Source: Sphingopyxis yananensis
GTDB lineage: Bacteria > Pseudomonadota > Alphaproteobacteria > Sphingomonadales > Sphingomonadaceae
Reading direction: 5' to 3'
Assembly: GCF_020687785.1 (NCBI RefSeq)
Contig: NZ_JAJEWI010000010.1
Location: forward strand, 372,001-436,000
DNA: 64,000 bases
Below the pieces are notes generated by a model that saw only the letters and a list, made by a program, of their open reading frames with translations, was not told the DNA's origin and made no database searches. Shown here in pieces: positions 44,291 to 54,458 of this stretch (its first letter is position 1; every line of letters begins with the position of its first letter). The position numbers and the translations under genes were made by a program.

Positions 44291-45496
44291 ATGACACAAC
44301 AGGGGGAGGGGGCAACCGACCGCGTACAGCCGGTGGTGTTGCTGATATTCGGAACGCGGCCAGAGGCGATTAAAATGGCGCCCTTGGTGCTGTGGCTGCA
44401 AAAATACACAGACATGGACATTAAAGTGTGCGTGACGGCGCAGCACCGACAGATGTTGGATCAGGTTTTGGACCTGTTTGACATAACACCCGATTATGAT
44501 CTGAATATCATGCAATCGGGGCAGGATTTAACCGACATTAGCTGTGCCATTTTGCAAGGCTTGCGCCCTGCTTTGCGGGATTGTGCGCCCGATTTGGTGC
44601 TGGTGCATGGCGATACCAGCACCACGCTGGGCGCATCTTTGGCGGCTTATTATCAGCAAATCCCTGTGGGCCACGTCGAGGCGGGTCTGCGGACAGGAAA
44701 TATCTTGTCGCCATGGCCCGAGGAAGGCAACCGGCGGCTGACTGGCGGCGTTGCCGCCTTGCACTTTGCGCCGACGCTGCGCAGCAAGGCCAATTTACTG
44801 GCTGAAAATATTGCAGAAGATCAGATTTTTGTAACCGGCAATACCGTCATTGACGCGTTGATGAGCGTGGCATCGCGCATGACCAGCGGCAGCGCGATGG
44901 AGGCAGAGATGGCGGCTGCATTTGGGCTGAACCCTGACAAGCGGATGATTTTGGTCACAGGCCATCGGCGGGAGAGCTTCGGCGATGGTTTCGCCCAAAT
45001 TTGCCAAGCTTTGCGGCACTTGGCGGCCCGCGAGGATGTGGAAATTGTCTATCCCGTTCATCTGAACCCGCAAGTGAAAGGGCCTGTTGAGGCAGCGCTG
45101 GGGGATTTGCCCAATGTGCATTTATTGCCGCCCCAAGACTATCTGCCGTTCATCTATTTGATGCAGCGCAGCCATTTCATCTTAACCGACAGCGGCGGGG
45201 TGCAAGAAGAAGCACCGTCGCTGGGCAAGCCCGTGTTGGTGATGCGCGATGTGACCGAGCGGCCCGAAGCCGTGGCGGCCGGCACCGTCCAATTGGTGGG
45301 GACCAATGCAGAGGCGATTGTGGCGGCGGCGCGACAATTGTTGGACGATGACGCGGCTTATCGGGCGATGCAATTTGCGCATAACCCCTATGGTGATGGA
45401 CAGGCCAGTCAGCATATCGGTGAAGCCATCGCCGCGTGGTGGCGGGGCCAGCGGCCCGCACGGGCGCAGGATTTGTCCGAAAAGGTCGATGCTTAG
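44291..45496 (+). CDS. wecB: UDP-N-acetylglucosamine 2-epimerase, non-hydrolysing
   Basis: A 401-residue enzyme that interconverts UDP-GlcNAc and UDP-ManNAc. ATG 44291 has GGGGGA upstream. The GT-B fold motifs are [14 protein letters not shown] (about 20-33), [78 protein letters not shown] and [31 protein letters not shown], all as in WecB. The C-terminal 40 residues are a little longer. It is 89 bases after the epimerase gene on the same strand; together they make two UDP-sugar precursors for surface glycans. No glycosyltransferase is adjacent. Confidence 0.96.
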   Translation: MTQQGEGATDRVQPVVLLIFGTRPEAIKMAPLVLWLQKYTDMDIKVCVTAQHRQMLDQVLDLFDITPDYDLNIMQSGQDLTDISCAILQGLRPALRDCAPDLVLVHGDTSTTLGASLAAYYQQIPVGHVEAGLRTGNILSPWPEEGNRRLTGGVAALHFAPTLRSKANLLAENIAEDQIFVTGNTVIDALMSVASRMTSGSAMEAEMAAAFGLNPDKRMILVTGHRRESFGDGFAQICQALRHLAAREDVEIVYPVHLNPQVKGPVEAALGDLPNVHLLPPQDYLPFIYLMQRSHFILTDSGGVQEEAPSLGKPVLVMRDVTERPEAVAAGTVQLVGTNAEAIVAAARQLLDDDAAYRAMQFAHNPYGDGQASQHIGEAIAAWWRGQRPARAQDLSEKVDA

Positions 45497-45530
45497 GCGC
45501 AAGGGGGTGCCACACCACTGGACTTTTTAA

Positions 45531-45558
45531 CCTTTGCCCTTTCATAGATAGGGCAAGG
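45531..45558 (+). promoter_or_regulatory. Hairpin that may cover the selO ribosome-binding site
   Basis: CCTTTGCCCT (45531-45540) can pair with AGGGCAAGG (45550-45558) with one bulged base. The AAGGAG site of selO starts inside the right arm. This suggests translation control or a wecB terminator. Confidence 0.45.
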
Positions 45559-45567
45559 AGACAGTCC

Positions 45568-47037
45568 ATGCGATTCCCATTCGACAACAGTTTTTTCAAA
45601 GAGATGCAGGGCTTTTATGCGCCCGCTGTTGCCGAAATTGCACCAAACCCGCAAATCTTGGCGTTTAACGACGCTTTAGCCCAGCAATTGGGTTTGGAAG
45701 GACCGCATGATGATGCCAGCGCAGCGCAATGGGCGCGTTGGCTGTCGGGCGCGGAGGCTGTGGAGGGGAGCGACCCTCTGGCCTTTGCTTATGCGGGGCA
45801 TCAATTTGGGCATTTCTCCCCGCAATTGGGGGATGGACGCGCCATTTTGCTGGGGGAGGTTTTGGCCCCCAATGGGTCGCGCTGGGATGTTCAATTAAAA
45901 GGGGCAGGGCGCACCGAATTTTCGCGCAGCGGCGATGGCAAGGCCGCCATTGGGCCAGTGCTGCGGGAATATCTGGTGTCCGAAGCCATGGCCGCGATGG
46001 GGATAGCGACGACGCGAGCTTTGGCCGTAGTGGCCACGGGCGGACGGGTGCAGCGGGAAAAGGCGCATCCTGGCGCTGTGTTGACGCGGGTTGCCGCCAG
46101 TCATATTCGGATTGGGACATTTCAATATTTTGCGGCCCATCATGGCGAGCCTTATGTCAGCCAATTGGCGCATTATAGCATAAAACGCCATTATCCGGAC
46201 CTTGCGACAACCGCCAATCCGCCGCTGGCGTTGCTGGAACGGGTGATCGAGCGGCAGGCACAATTGGTCGCCGATTGGATGGCGGTGGGTTTTGTGCATG
46301 GCGTCATGAACACCGACAATGTCGCCATCAGCGGGGAAACCATCGATTATGGACCGTGCGCCTTTGTCGATCATTTTAAGGCGGGCGCGGTGTTCAGTTC
46401 CATCGACCGACATGGCCGCTATGCTTATGGTCGCCAGCCGCAGATTTTGCATTGGAATATGGCGCGTTTGGCCGAAGCTTTGTTGCCTGCCATCCACAGC
46501 GTGAATCCCGATGATGTTGAAACGACCAAGGCCTTGGTCGATACGGTGCCCAGCCGCTTCCGTGCCAAATGGGAAGCCAATTTGCGGGCCAAATTGGGCC
46601 TGAGTGAAGCGCAGGACCACGACCGCGAATTGTTCGATGGATTATTTGAGGTGATGGAAGCGCAGGGCGCAGATTTCACCGGACTGTTTCGCGCTTTGGC
46701 CCAGCTACTGCGCGGGGATGTGGATGCGCTGGTGCCCTTTGGTGGGGATGCTTGGGACATTTGGCGCTATCAATGGAGCGCGCGTCTGCAAAGCGAGTGC
46801 GGCGCGGTCGATTTGGCGGTGCGGGCCGATGCGATGGATAGGGTGAACCCGCTATATATTCCGCGCAATCATTTGGTTGAGGGTGCTTTGGAACAGGCCG
46901 AAGCAGGGGATTTGCACCAATGGCAAAAATTGCTGGCCATCGTGCAAAATCCGTATCGCCTACAGGCGGATGCCGAAGGCTATGACCAGCCTGCACCAGC
47001 GGAAAATCCGCCCTATCGCACCTTTTGCGGTACATGA
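45568..47037 (+). CDS. selO: Protein adenylyltransferase SelO (YdiU)
   Basis: A 489-residue pseudokinase-fold enzyme that moves AMP from ATP to Ser, Thr or Tyr of target proteins. ATG 45568 has AAGGAG 6 bases upstream. YAGHQFGHFSPQLGDGRAILLGE and LKGAGRTEFSRSGDGKAAIGPVLREYLVSEAM give the ATP-binding loop, and GFVHGVMNTDNVAISGETIDYGP the active site with Asp250 and Asn251. The C-terminus ends YRTFCGT, with the penultimate-type Cys at the position where animal SelO has selenocysteine. It is used in redox stress responses. The gene follows wecB by 71 bases and may be cotranscribed, but function is unrelated. Confidence 0.96.
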   Translation: MRFPFDNSFFKEMQGFYAPAVAEIAPNPQILAFNDALAQQLGLEGPHDDASAAQWARWLSGAEAVEGSDPLAFAYAGHQFGHFSPQLGDGRAILLGEVLAPNGSRWDVQLKGAGRTEFSRSGDGKAAIGPVLREYLVSEAMAAMGIATTRALAVVATGGRVQREKAHPGAVLTRVAASHIRIGTFQYFAAHHGEPYVSQLAHYSIKRHYPDLATTANPPLALLERVIERQAQLVADWMAVGFVHGVMNTDNVAISGETIDYGPCAFVDHFKAGAVFSSIDRHGRYAYGRQPQILHWNMARLAEALLPAIHSVNPDDVETTKALVDTVPSRFRAKWEANLRAKLGLSEAQDHDRELFDGLFEVMEAQGADFTGLFRALAQLLRGDVDALVPFGGDAWDIWRYQWSARLQSECGAVDLAVRADAMDRVNPLYIPRNHLVEGALEQAEAGDLHQWQKLLAIVQNPYRLQADAEGYDQPAPAENPPYRTFCGT

Positions 47038-47200
47038 GAGGGGGAACCAAGTCACGCGGTTGGTTGTTCCGTGTGAAACGAGGTGGTTTTTGGCATGGCC
47101 AGAAAGCCTGTGGCACAGATCGCAGATTGGTTGACCGGTGCAGCATAATGCATCAGCGTGACCCAATAAGGGTAAGACGGGCGGAATGAAAAAGGGCGAT

Positions 47201-49690
47201 ATGATTTTGATCGGGCGCGATATTGCCATGACAAGCAAGCGATGGTCGGGTCATGCGCGGGGGGCTTTGTCCCTTTCCGTCTCTGTGGCTGCCCTGTTGT
47301 TGGGCGCACAGGCGCAGGCACAAGTTTCGTCGGCGTCGGAAGGGGAGCGCAAATCTGGAATGGCTGTGGGGGAGCAAAGCCAAGGTAATGCGGCAAGCGA
47401 GGCGAGGGCTGAGCCCGCCGCTTCGGCTGATAGTCGTGATGCCGATGGCCGCGATATTGCCGCCCCATCACCGCCCCCGCCCAATGTGCTGTTTCCCGTG
47501 GTGGAACCGATCATCGAGGATGAGGAATTTCGCAAAGCCATTCCGCCTATTTCGGCGGAGGATGACCCCGAACTGAGCCGCCCCTTGGAAACGATCGCGG
47601 AATTTGAGCAACGTCAGGCGGATGAAGCGGCGGAGCGTTTGGCCCGCCGCAATGGCAATGGCGGCGATACCGCGACTTTGGCTTCGCAAAATGACGCAGG
47701 CGATAGCGATACAGATGGCGGCAGTGATGCGGATGGTCTCGTTCGGCAACCGGCGGTCATTACATCGGCGAATGCTATGCCCGATGCACAGGGGACGGAG
47801 CGACAGGTGCATGTCCCCTTGATGGTTCCCGTGATCGGCAGTTCGCCGATCCGCGATACCGAATTATCCGCCCCGCTGCCGCCGCTGGACAGTTTTGATG
47901 TGACGCCGGTGGAATTCGCCGAAGCAGCGGATGATAGCCGCAATAGAGAGGTGCGGTATTCCATTAAAATCAATGGAATGAGTGAAGCGGAGAGCAGCAG
48001 CGAAATCTCTATGGCGCGTTTGTTCCGGTCTTTGTCGGTTTTACATGATGGCGATGGTAAGGCGGATAATATTGCCATGCTAAGGGCACGGCTGACCGCA
48101 GATGGTGAATTGGTTCAGCGGATCATGGCGTCCGAGGGATATTATGACGCGGCCGTGAAGACGCAAATTATACGATCGGACGCCAAGGAGCCTCTGGCCG
48201 CGACGCTGAATATTACCGCTGGTACGCGTTATAATTTTTCGGAAATTCGCGTGGATGCTGGGCCAACGATTCCGGATGATTTAATCGCCGCCAATTTCCC
48301 ATTGCGCGTCGGCGAACCCATTGTCGCAGAGCGGGTTTTGGCCGCCGAGGCCGCGATTGCCCTGCGTTTGCCAGAACATGGCTATCCGTTCACCAAAGTG
48401 GGGCAACGGGACATATTACTGGATGGTGCGGCCGGAACCGGCGCTTACACCTTGCCGGTCGAGGTGGGCAATCGGGCGCGCTTTGGTGGGATTTCGACCA
48501 CGGGCGATTTGGCCTTTGATGCTGAACATGTGGAGTTGTTGGCGCGTTTCAAACATGGCGATCTTTATGACAGCCGCAAAGTGGATGATTTGCGGCAAGC
48601 GTTGGTTGCCACCGGATTGCTGTCCACGGTCGCGGCGGAAACGCAACCGACCGGCACCTATGCCGAGGATGGCAGCGAATTTGTGACGATGATGGTCACC
48701 CAGCAGGCTGGGCCGCCGCGCACTCTGGCTGGAAGCATCGGTTATGGAACGGGGCAGGGGCTTCGCGCCGAGGGCAGTTGGCAACACCGCAATTTATTCC
48801 CACCCGAAGGCGCATTGATTGTGCGCGGGTTGGCGGGGACACAGGAACAAAGTCTGGGTGTTACCATGCGCCGCAGCAATGCAGGGCGGCGAGACCGCAG
48901 CTTTGAAATGGTGGCAGAGGCACTACGCAGCAATTATGACGCCTTTGAAGCGATTACGGGGCGTGTTGGTTTCCGTATCAGCCGCGAAAGCACCCCCTTG
49001 TGGCAGAAAAAGCTGACCTATAGTTTTGGTGCCGATCTGATCGCGACGCGCGAAGATGATTATGATTTTACCACCCAGTCGCGCCGCAAAGATTTTTACA
49101 CCATTTTGGGTCTGGCGGGCCAGTTGGGCATTGATCGCTCCAATTCCATGCTGGACCCAACAAAGGGCTTTCGTATCACCGGTTTGGTGCAGCCGGAAGG
49201 GTCGCTGTCGGGCAGCTTTACCCCCTATGCGCGAACGCAGATTGATGGCAGCGCTTATTATCCTGTGATGGATAATTTGGTGATTGCCGGACGCATCAGG
49301 GTGGCCAGCATCCTTGGGGCGGATCGCGAACGCTTGGCCCCGTCGCGGCGCTTTTATGGTGGTGGCGGCGGCTCTGTGCGTGGATTTGGCTATCAGCAAT
49401 TGGGGCCCAAAGACCCAAATAATGACCCGATTGGTGGCCGCAGCTTGAACGAAGTGGGGCTGGAGGCGCGCTATCGCTTTGGTAGCTATGGCGTGGTGGG
49501 CTTTGTCGATGCGGGCCAAGTCTATACGGGTAGCACCCCTGATTTCAGCAATATGCGCGTTGGCATGGGGCTGGGTGGGCGTTTTTATACCAATTTCGGC
49601 CCGATGCGACTGGATGTCGCGACACCCATTGGCCGAAAACCGGGTGAAAGCCGCGTGAGCGTTTATGTTTCCATTGGGCAGGCGTTTTGA
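47201..49690 (+). CDS. tamA: Translocation and assembly module outer-membrane protein TamA
   Basis: An 829-residue BamA/TamA-family protein. I chose ATG 47201 (MILIGRDIAM), with AAGGG five bases upstream; in-frame ATGs at 47186 and 47228 are alternatives. A signal peptide ends near AQAQ. About 200 residues of acidic, Asp/Ala/Ser-rich sequence follow (for example DSDTDGGSDADG), then POTRA domains (about 250-450) and the 16-strand barrel with YGGGGGSVRGFGYQQLGP and terminal Phe (VSIGQAF). E. coli TamA is 577 residues; the extra part is the acidic linker. It works with TamB to insert outer-membrane proteins or move lipids. The stop overlaps tamB by one base. Confidence 0.92.
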   Translation: MILIGRDIAMTSKRWSGHARGALSLSVSVAALLLGAQAQAQVSSASEGERKSGMAVGEQSQGNAASEARAEPAASADSRDADGRDIAAPSPPPPNVLFPVVEPIIEDEEFRKAIPPISAEDDPELSRPLETIAEFEQRQADEAAERLARRNGNGGDTATLASQNDAGDSDTDGGSDADGLVRQPAVITSANAMPDAQGTERQVHVPLMVPVIGSSPIRDTELSAPLPPLDSFDVTPVEFAEAADDSRNREVRYSIKINGMSEAESSSEISMARLFRSLSVLHDGDGKADNIAMLRARLTADGELVQRIMASEGYYDAAVKTQIIRSDAKEPLAATLNITAGTRYNFSEIRVDAGPTIPDDLIAANFPLRVGEPIVAERVLAAEAAIALRLPEHGYPFTKVGQRDILLDGAAGTGAYTLPVEVGNRARFGGISTTGDLAFDAEHVELLARFKHGDLYDSRKVDDLRQALVATGLLSTVAAETQPTGTYAEDGSEFVTMMVTQQAGPPRTLAGSIGYGTGQGLRAEGSWQHRNLFPPEGALIVRGLAGTQEQSLGVTMRRSNAGRRDRSFEMVAEALRSNYDAFEAITGRVGFRISRESTPLWQKKLTYSFGADLIATREDDYDFTTQSRRKDFYTILGLAGQLGIDRSNSMLDPTKGFRITGLVQPEGSLSGSFTPYARTQIDGSAYYPVMDNLVIAGRIRVASILGADRERLAPSRRFYGGGGGSVRGFGYQQLGPKDPNNDPIGGRSLNEVGLEARYRFGSYGVVGFVDAGQVYTGSTPDFSNMRVGMGLGGRFYTNFGPMRLDVATPIGRKPGESRVSVYVSIGQAF

Positions 49691-52600
49691 TGAGCAAGGA
49701 TGTGGAACAGGGCGCTGCCGGCGGCGAGGCCAATTTAGGGGCACAAACTGTGGGTGCGGCTGTAGAGGCGGATGGACGGACCGCCAAGTCAGAACGGCGT
49801 AGCATTGGCCGATCCATCTTGCGCTGGGTCGGCATTATATTGGGCGGATTGGTGGCTTTAGCGGCGCTGTTCCTGATCGGCCTGAATAGCGATGCGGGCC
49901 GCCGATTTGTGGTGACGCAGATCGAAAAGATGGAATTTGAAAATGGCATGAAAATCGACATAGGGCGGCTGGACGGGTCGCTTTATGGCGAAATGCGCCT
50001 GCGGGAATTTAAGTTGTTGGACCCCAAGGGCGTGTTTTTAACATCGCCTGAAATTCGGGTGGATTGGCGCCCATTTTCATTTTTATCCAAACATTTGAAT
50101 ATCAAATCAGCAACGTCGCAGACGATCAATCTAACCCGCCTGCCGGAATTTAAGGTGACGCCGCCCAGCGATACGCCGCTGTTGCCGGATTTGGACATTG
50201 ATATTGGCACGCTGCGCGTCGACCGTTTTGTGGTTGGCGAAGCGGTGGCTGGCCAGCGTCATGACCTACGATTGGTCGGAAATGTCGCGATTGCGGATGG
50301 ACGCGCCAAGATTAACGCCGATGCCGACACCATTGGTGCGCTGAAAGGGGACAAGTTGAAACTGGTGCTGGACGCGGTTCCAGAAGCCAATAAACTGCTG
50401 ATGAAGGCGGATATTAGCGCACCGCAGGGGGGCGTGATTGCCGCCTTGGCTGGTTTGGACAAGCCGTTGACCGCCAAGCTGGACGGGGCGGGCGATTGGA
50501 AGGCATGGGATGGCCGCTTGACCGCGCGGTTGGCGGATGCCGAATTGGCCAATATTGCCCTTGGCGCGCGGGATGGTCTGTTCAGCCTGAAGGGCGATGC
50601 CAAAGCAGCGCAATTGGCAGGCGATGCCTTGCAGGGCATGTTAAACCCCACCGTTGCCATTGATTTGCAAGCGAAACTGACCGAACGTAAAGCCGAACTG
50701 AGCGGCAATCTGGCGTCGGATGCCATGCGTTTGGACGTGGCGGGCGGCGTGGATTTGGGTGAAAATCGCTATGACGCTTTGGCGCTGGACCTGAAAATAT
50801 TGCGTCCATCGGCGGTGTTGCCGCAAATTCAGGCGCAGAATATGCAGGTTTATGCGGTGCTGGACGGCGAATTTGCCAAGCCATTGGTGGATTATCGCGC
50901 GCAGGCTGCACGTGTGGCGGTGAATGATATTGTCGTTGAGCGCTTGAACTTGTCCGGTAAGGCGCGGGTCAATGCCGACCAGATTATCGTTCCGCTATCA
51001 GGCCGTGCGGCGGCCATTCGCGGTCTGGATACCGCAGCAGGCGGGACATTGGTGGATGTGCGTTTGGACGGCGACTTTGCCTATAAAGATGGACGATTGC
51101 TGAGCGATAATTTGCGCCTGCGTTCGCCGCGCATCGATGCCAAGGCGATCATTATCGGGGATTTTAATCGGGCCTTTTATACGGGCGCGATCAATGGCCG
51201 TATCAATGATTATCGCATTGATAGTGTCGGTGTGTTTAACATCAGCACCGACATGGATTTGGAAACCACAAAGGGCGGTTTTGCCTTGGCTGGTACGGTG
51301 CGGGCGCGATCGACCAGATTGTTCAACAGCGGAGTTCAGGATTTGACTGGCGGCAATGTCATCGCCAGCAGCGCGGTACGCTATGGCAGTGATGGGGTCG
51401 TGCGCTTTTCCAACCTGCGGATGACATCGCCGAAATTACAGGTGGTTAGCGGGCAGGGAAGCTATGCGACCAATGGACAACTGACACTGAATGCGCGGGC
51501 GAATAGCGCCGATTACGGCCCCTTGGATGTGGCGGTGACTGGCACGATCACCAACCCACAAGCAACGTTGCGGGCGGAGCGACCCGGACTTGGTATTGGC
51601 CTGACGAATTTGCTGGCCAAGGTGACGGGCGCGGATGGCGGATATCGCCTGAATGCGGTCGGTGATACGGATTATGGGCCCTTGGCGGCGGATGTCGTCT
51701 TGTTGATGCAAAAAGGCCCGATGACCATTGACATAGAACGGGCCAATTTGGCCGGTATTGGGTTTAAGGGACGCTTGGTGCAGGCGGCCTCCGGTCCGTT
51801 TGTCGGTCAATTGGACGCCAGCGGAAATGGCATGGGCGGCGTCGTGCGATTGGGTGCGGATGGCAAATATCAAACCGCCAAAGCCAATATTCGTGCCAAT
51901 GATCTCGTCATGCCTGGGGCGGCGGGGCTGTCCATTGGGTCGGCGATTGTCGATGCCGATGTGACCTTGTTTGACACGCCGCATGTGGTCGCGGATGTGC
52001 AGATCGCGGATACGCGCTATCAAAGCTATCATATTGCGGTGGGGCGCGCGAAGGTGGATTATCGCGGCGGATCGGGCAAAGTTCAGGCTTTGTTGGAAGG
52101 CACCAGCGGGGTTCCATTCCGTGTCGCGCTCAATGGTGACTTGGCGCCTGCACTGTGGCGGGTGGCCGTGGATGGACGCGCTAGCGGCGTGAATTTCCGC
52201 ACCGAAAATCCCGCCCGTATTGCCGTTTTGTCGGATGGTTATGAGTTGTTGCCCACCACCTTGAATTTGGGTCGTGGCAGCCGTGCCCGTGTGGCTGGGC
52301 GATATGGGCAAGACGGTATGATGCTGCAAAGCCGTCTGGACCGCGTAAATATGGCCTTGTTGAACAACCTATACCCCGACATGGGGCTGGGTGGCCGCGC
52401 GAGCGGAAGCATCGATTTCGTTCAGGCGGGGGCGAATGCCATGCCGACCGCCGATATCCGATTGTCGGTCAATGAATTCACCCGCACCACGGCGGTGGCC
52501 GTTAGCCAGCCGGTCGATATGAATTTGATCGCATTGTTACACGCGGATGGCGGGGATATACGCGCGGTGATGCGGCAGCGCGGAACGGTGATTGGCCGTT

Positions 52601-53970
52601 TGCAAGCGGCGCTGAAGCCTTTTGGCGCGGGAACGGATTGGTCCACGCGGTTGATGGCATCGCCTTTGGCAGGCGGCTTTCGTTATAATGGGCCGTCGGA
52701 AACGCTGTACAGCTTCTTTGGTCCGGCTCAGCAGGCGGTGAGCGGGCCCATTGCGGTTGCGGCTGATTTTAGCTGCGCGGTGAACAGCCCCTGTTTGGAA
52801 GGGGTTATTCACGGCAAGGATATGGTTTATGAAAATCAATTGTTCGGCACGCGCCTGACCGGAATGAACCTGACGGGCCGGTTTAATGGCGACCGCTTGC
52901 TGGTTGAAAAGATGACCGCCAAGGCAGGCGACGGCAGCATTGAAGCGTCCGGTTTCATCAGTCTGGCGGCGGCGCAGGGTTATCCGATGAATATCAACGC
53001 CAAGCTGAATAATGCGCGCTTGGCGCGTAGCGACAATTTGGGCGCGGAGGCGACGGGTGATTTGCAATTGGTCAAGACGGCTGGTCAAACGGCGATCCTG
53101 TCTGGCGATTTGCGGATACCGGAGGCGCGCTATAAATATGTCCGTGAAGGGGCGGCGTCCGTGCCCAGCTTGACGGGTGTTCGCCGCAAGCCCGCCTTGG
53201 GACGGGCCCGTGTGACGGGCGATCGTTTGCAAGATGTTGGTGGCGGCCTGTTTGACCTGATCCGGCTGGATATTCGTTTGCGTGCAAATGAGCAAATTTA
53301 TGTCAGCGGCATGGGATTGGAATCCGAATGGCAGGCCGATGTTCGTTTGCAGGGCACAACCGAAACGCCGCGCGTTGCGGGTGAGGTGGAGTTGGTACGC
53401 GGGACATTGGGCTTTGCGGGGCGCAGCTTTACGCTGGAAACTGGGCGGATCAGCTTCCCCGACGGCAATGCTTATGACCCCGCCATTCAGTTGGTGGCGA
53501 CCGAAACCATTGAAAATGTCGAAGTCAGCGTGAATGTCAGTGGGCGCGCACAAAATCCGGTGATTAGTTTCAGCAGCGTTCCCGGATTGCCGCAGGACGA
53601 AATTGTTTCGCGCATCCTATTCGGTGAAAGCATCACCAACTTGTCGCCAGTGCAAGCGGTGCAATTGGCAACATCGCTGAACAGTTTGCGTGGCGGCGGC
53701 GGCGGATTGAACCCATTAGGGGCCTTGCAATCCATCGCTGGTATTGATCGTCTGCGTGTGCTGGGCGCGGATGAAACCGAAGGGCGCGGCACCGCGATTG
53801 CGGCGGGCCAATATATTTCCAAGGATATTTACCTAGAGGTGATTACCGACGGGCGCGGATATACGGCGACCCAGTTGGAAATCAGCCTGACGCGCGCCTT
53901 GTCTATCCTGAGCCAAGCGGGTGGGTCGGGTCAGAACAATATGAGCGTCCGATACCGGAAGGATTATTGA
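49690..53970 (+). CDS. tamB: Translocation and assembly module inner-membrane protein TamB
   Basis: A 1426-residue protein. ATG 49690 overlaps the tamA stop (TGATG). One N-terminal membrane anchor (about 40-60, WVGIILGGLVALAALFLIGL) is followed by a very long beta-taco periplasmic region rich in repeated short strands. The C-terminal DUF490/TamB domain is clear: GEVELVRGTLGFAGRSFTL, ETGRISFPDGNAYDPAI, VSGRAQNPVISFSSVPGLPQDEIVSRILFG and QYISKDIYLEVITDGRG. It forms a hydrophobic groove from inner to outer membrane for phospholipid or protein transfer and pairs with TamA. Length is a little above E. coli (1259). A small lipoprotein gene follows by 2 bases. Confidence 0.96.
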   Translation: MSKDVEQGAAGGEANLGAQTVGAAVEADGRTAKSERRSIGRSILRWVGIILGGLVALAALFLIGLNSDAGRRFVVTQIEKMEFENGMKIDIGRLDGSLYGEMRLREFKLLDPKGVFLTSPEIRVDWRPFSFLSKHLNIKSATSQTINLTRLPEFKVTPPSDTPLLPDLDIDIGTLRVDRFVVGEAVAGQRHDLRLVGNVAIADGRAKINADADTIGALKGDKLKLVLDAVPEANKLLMKADISAPQGGVIAALAGLDKPLTAKLDGAGDWKAWDGRLTARLADAELANIALGARDGLFSLKGDAKAAQLAGDALQGMLNPTVAIDLQAKLTERKAELSGNLASDAMRLDVAGGVDLGENRYDALALDLKILRPSAVLPQIQAQNMQVYAVLDGEFAKPLVDYRAQAARVAVNDIVVERLNLSGKARVNADQIIVPLSGRAAAIRGLDTAAGGTLVDVRLDGDFAYKDGRLLSDNLRLRSPRIDAKAIIIGDFNRAFYTGAINGRINDYRIDSVGVFNISTDMDLETTKGGFALAGTVRARSTRLFNSGVQDLTGGNVIASSAVRYGSDGVVRFSNLRMTSPKLQVVSGQGSYATNGQLTLNARANSADYGPLDVAVTGTITNPQATLRAERPGLGIGLTNLLAKVTGADGGYRLNAVGDTDYGPLAADVVLLMQKGPMTIDIERANLAGIGFKGRLVQAASGPFVGQLDASGNGMGGVVRLGADGKYQTAKANIRANDLVMPGAAGLSIGSAIVDADVTLFDTPHVVADVQIADTRYQSYHIAVGRAKVDYRGGSGKVQALLEGTSGVPFRVALNGDLAPALWRVAVDGRASGVNFRTENPARIAVLSDGYELLPTTLNLGRGSRARVAGRYGQDGMMLQSRLDRVNMALLNNLYPDMGLGGRASGSIDFVQAGANAMPTADIRLSVNEFTRTTAVAVSQPVDMNLIALLHADGGDIRAVMRQRGTVIGRLQAALKPFGAGTDWSTRLMASPLAGGFRYNGPSETLYSFFGPAQQAVSGPIAVAADFSCAVNSPCLEGVIHGKDMVYENQLFGTRLTGMNLTGRFNGDRLLVEKMTAKAGDGSIEASGFISLAAAQGYPMNINAKLNNARLARSDNLGAEATGDLQLVKTAGQTAILSGDLRIPEARYKYVREGAASVPSLTGVRRKPALGRARVTGDRLQDVGGGLFDLIRLDIRLRANEQIYVSGMGLESEWQADVRLQGTTETPRVAGEVELVRGTLGFAGRSFTLETGRISFPDGNAYDPAIQLVATETIENVEVSVNVSGRAQNPVISFSSVPGLPQDEIVSRILFGESITNLSPVQAVQLATSLNSLRGGGGGLNPLGALQSIAGIDRLRVLGADETEGRGTAIAAGQYISKDIYLEVITDGRGYTATQLEISLTRALSILSQAGGSGQNNMSVRYRKDY

Positions 53971-53972
53971 CG

Positions 53973-54200
53973 ATGCGGCTGGGTTTGATCGGCATTGTCG
54001 GTGCGATATTCTGTTTGATGACAGCATGTTCCGATGAGCCAGATTTTGATGCGCGCTATGAGAAAGCGGCCCAAGAAATATCCGAGCGCGCGCGCGAATT
54101 GCATGCAGAGGATGCGCGTGTGCGGGTTGAAATGGGCCTGCCTGTTGCAACCGAGAGCGTGACGGCTGCGGAGACGGTCACGGCACAAAAGGCGCGATAA
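53973..54200 (+). CDS. Small lipoprotein downstream of tamB
   Basis: A 75-residue protein starting MRLGLIGIVGAIFCLMTACSDE at ATG 53973, with GGAAGGA upstream. Lipobox LMTAC puts the lipid Cys at residue 19. The rest is one amphipathic helix (RYEKAAQEISERARELHAED) with coiled-coil spacing and a Thr/Ala/Val tail. It begins two bases after tamB, so it is probably made with TamAB and may assist it, but I do not recognise it. No ribosome site conflict. It ends before the manganese riboswitch region. Confidence 0.75.
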   Translation: MRLGLIGIVGAIFCLMTACSDEPDFDARYEKAAQEISERARELHAEDARVRVEMGLPVATESVTAAETVTAQKAR

Positions 54201-54262
54201 GCATCGATGCCAGCCCCAGCTTTTTGCTTGCCTGTCGCGAACAGCATGGCTAGGGAAGATGC

Positions 54263-54380
54263 GTCATCTGGGGAGTAGCCAGCCGTTCGTTTGACCGAAC
54301 GGGCCACTGTGTCAACATACTCGGTCGAGAGGCCGTGGTGCAGTGGAAACGGATTTTTCCGTTTGGGCGAGACCAATGAC
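54263..54380 (+). ncRNA. yybP-ykoY manganese riboswitch aptamer
   Basis: All conserved elements of the yybP-ykoY class are visible: GGGGAGTAGCC (54270-54280), GTCAACATACTC (54311-54322) and GGCGAGACC (54366-54374). P1 can form between GTCAT (54263-54267) and ATGAC (54376-54380). An extra helix with CAGTGGAAACGG lies between. This RNA binds Mn2+ and controls Mn2+ efflux genes. It lies 79 bases before the ATG of a GDT1/UPF0016 exporter, the usual target. Confidence 0.95.
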
Positions 54381-54394
54381 ACCGATCTTTCTGT

Positions 54395-54449
54395 CCGGGC
54401 TGGGCGGCGAGAGAAGGTGTCTATTGGTTTTATTTGCCGCCCGGCCCGG
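54395..54449 (+). promoter_or_regulatory. Expression platform hairpin of the Mn riboswitch
   Basis: CCGGGCTGGGCGGC (54395-54408) pairs with 54436-54449 in a 14-base stem with one G-U pair. The right arm runs into the GGGGA ribosome site (54447-54452) of the next gene, so folding would hide it. This fits translational control that opens when Mn2+ is bound. Confidence 0.7.
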
Positions 54450-54458
54450 GGACTGTTC

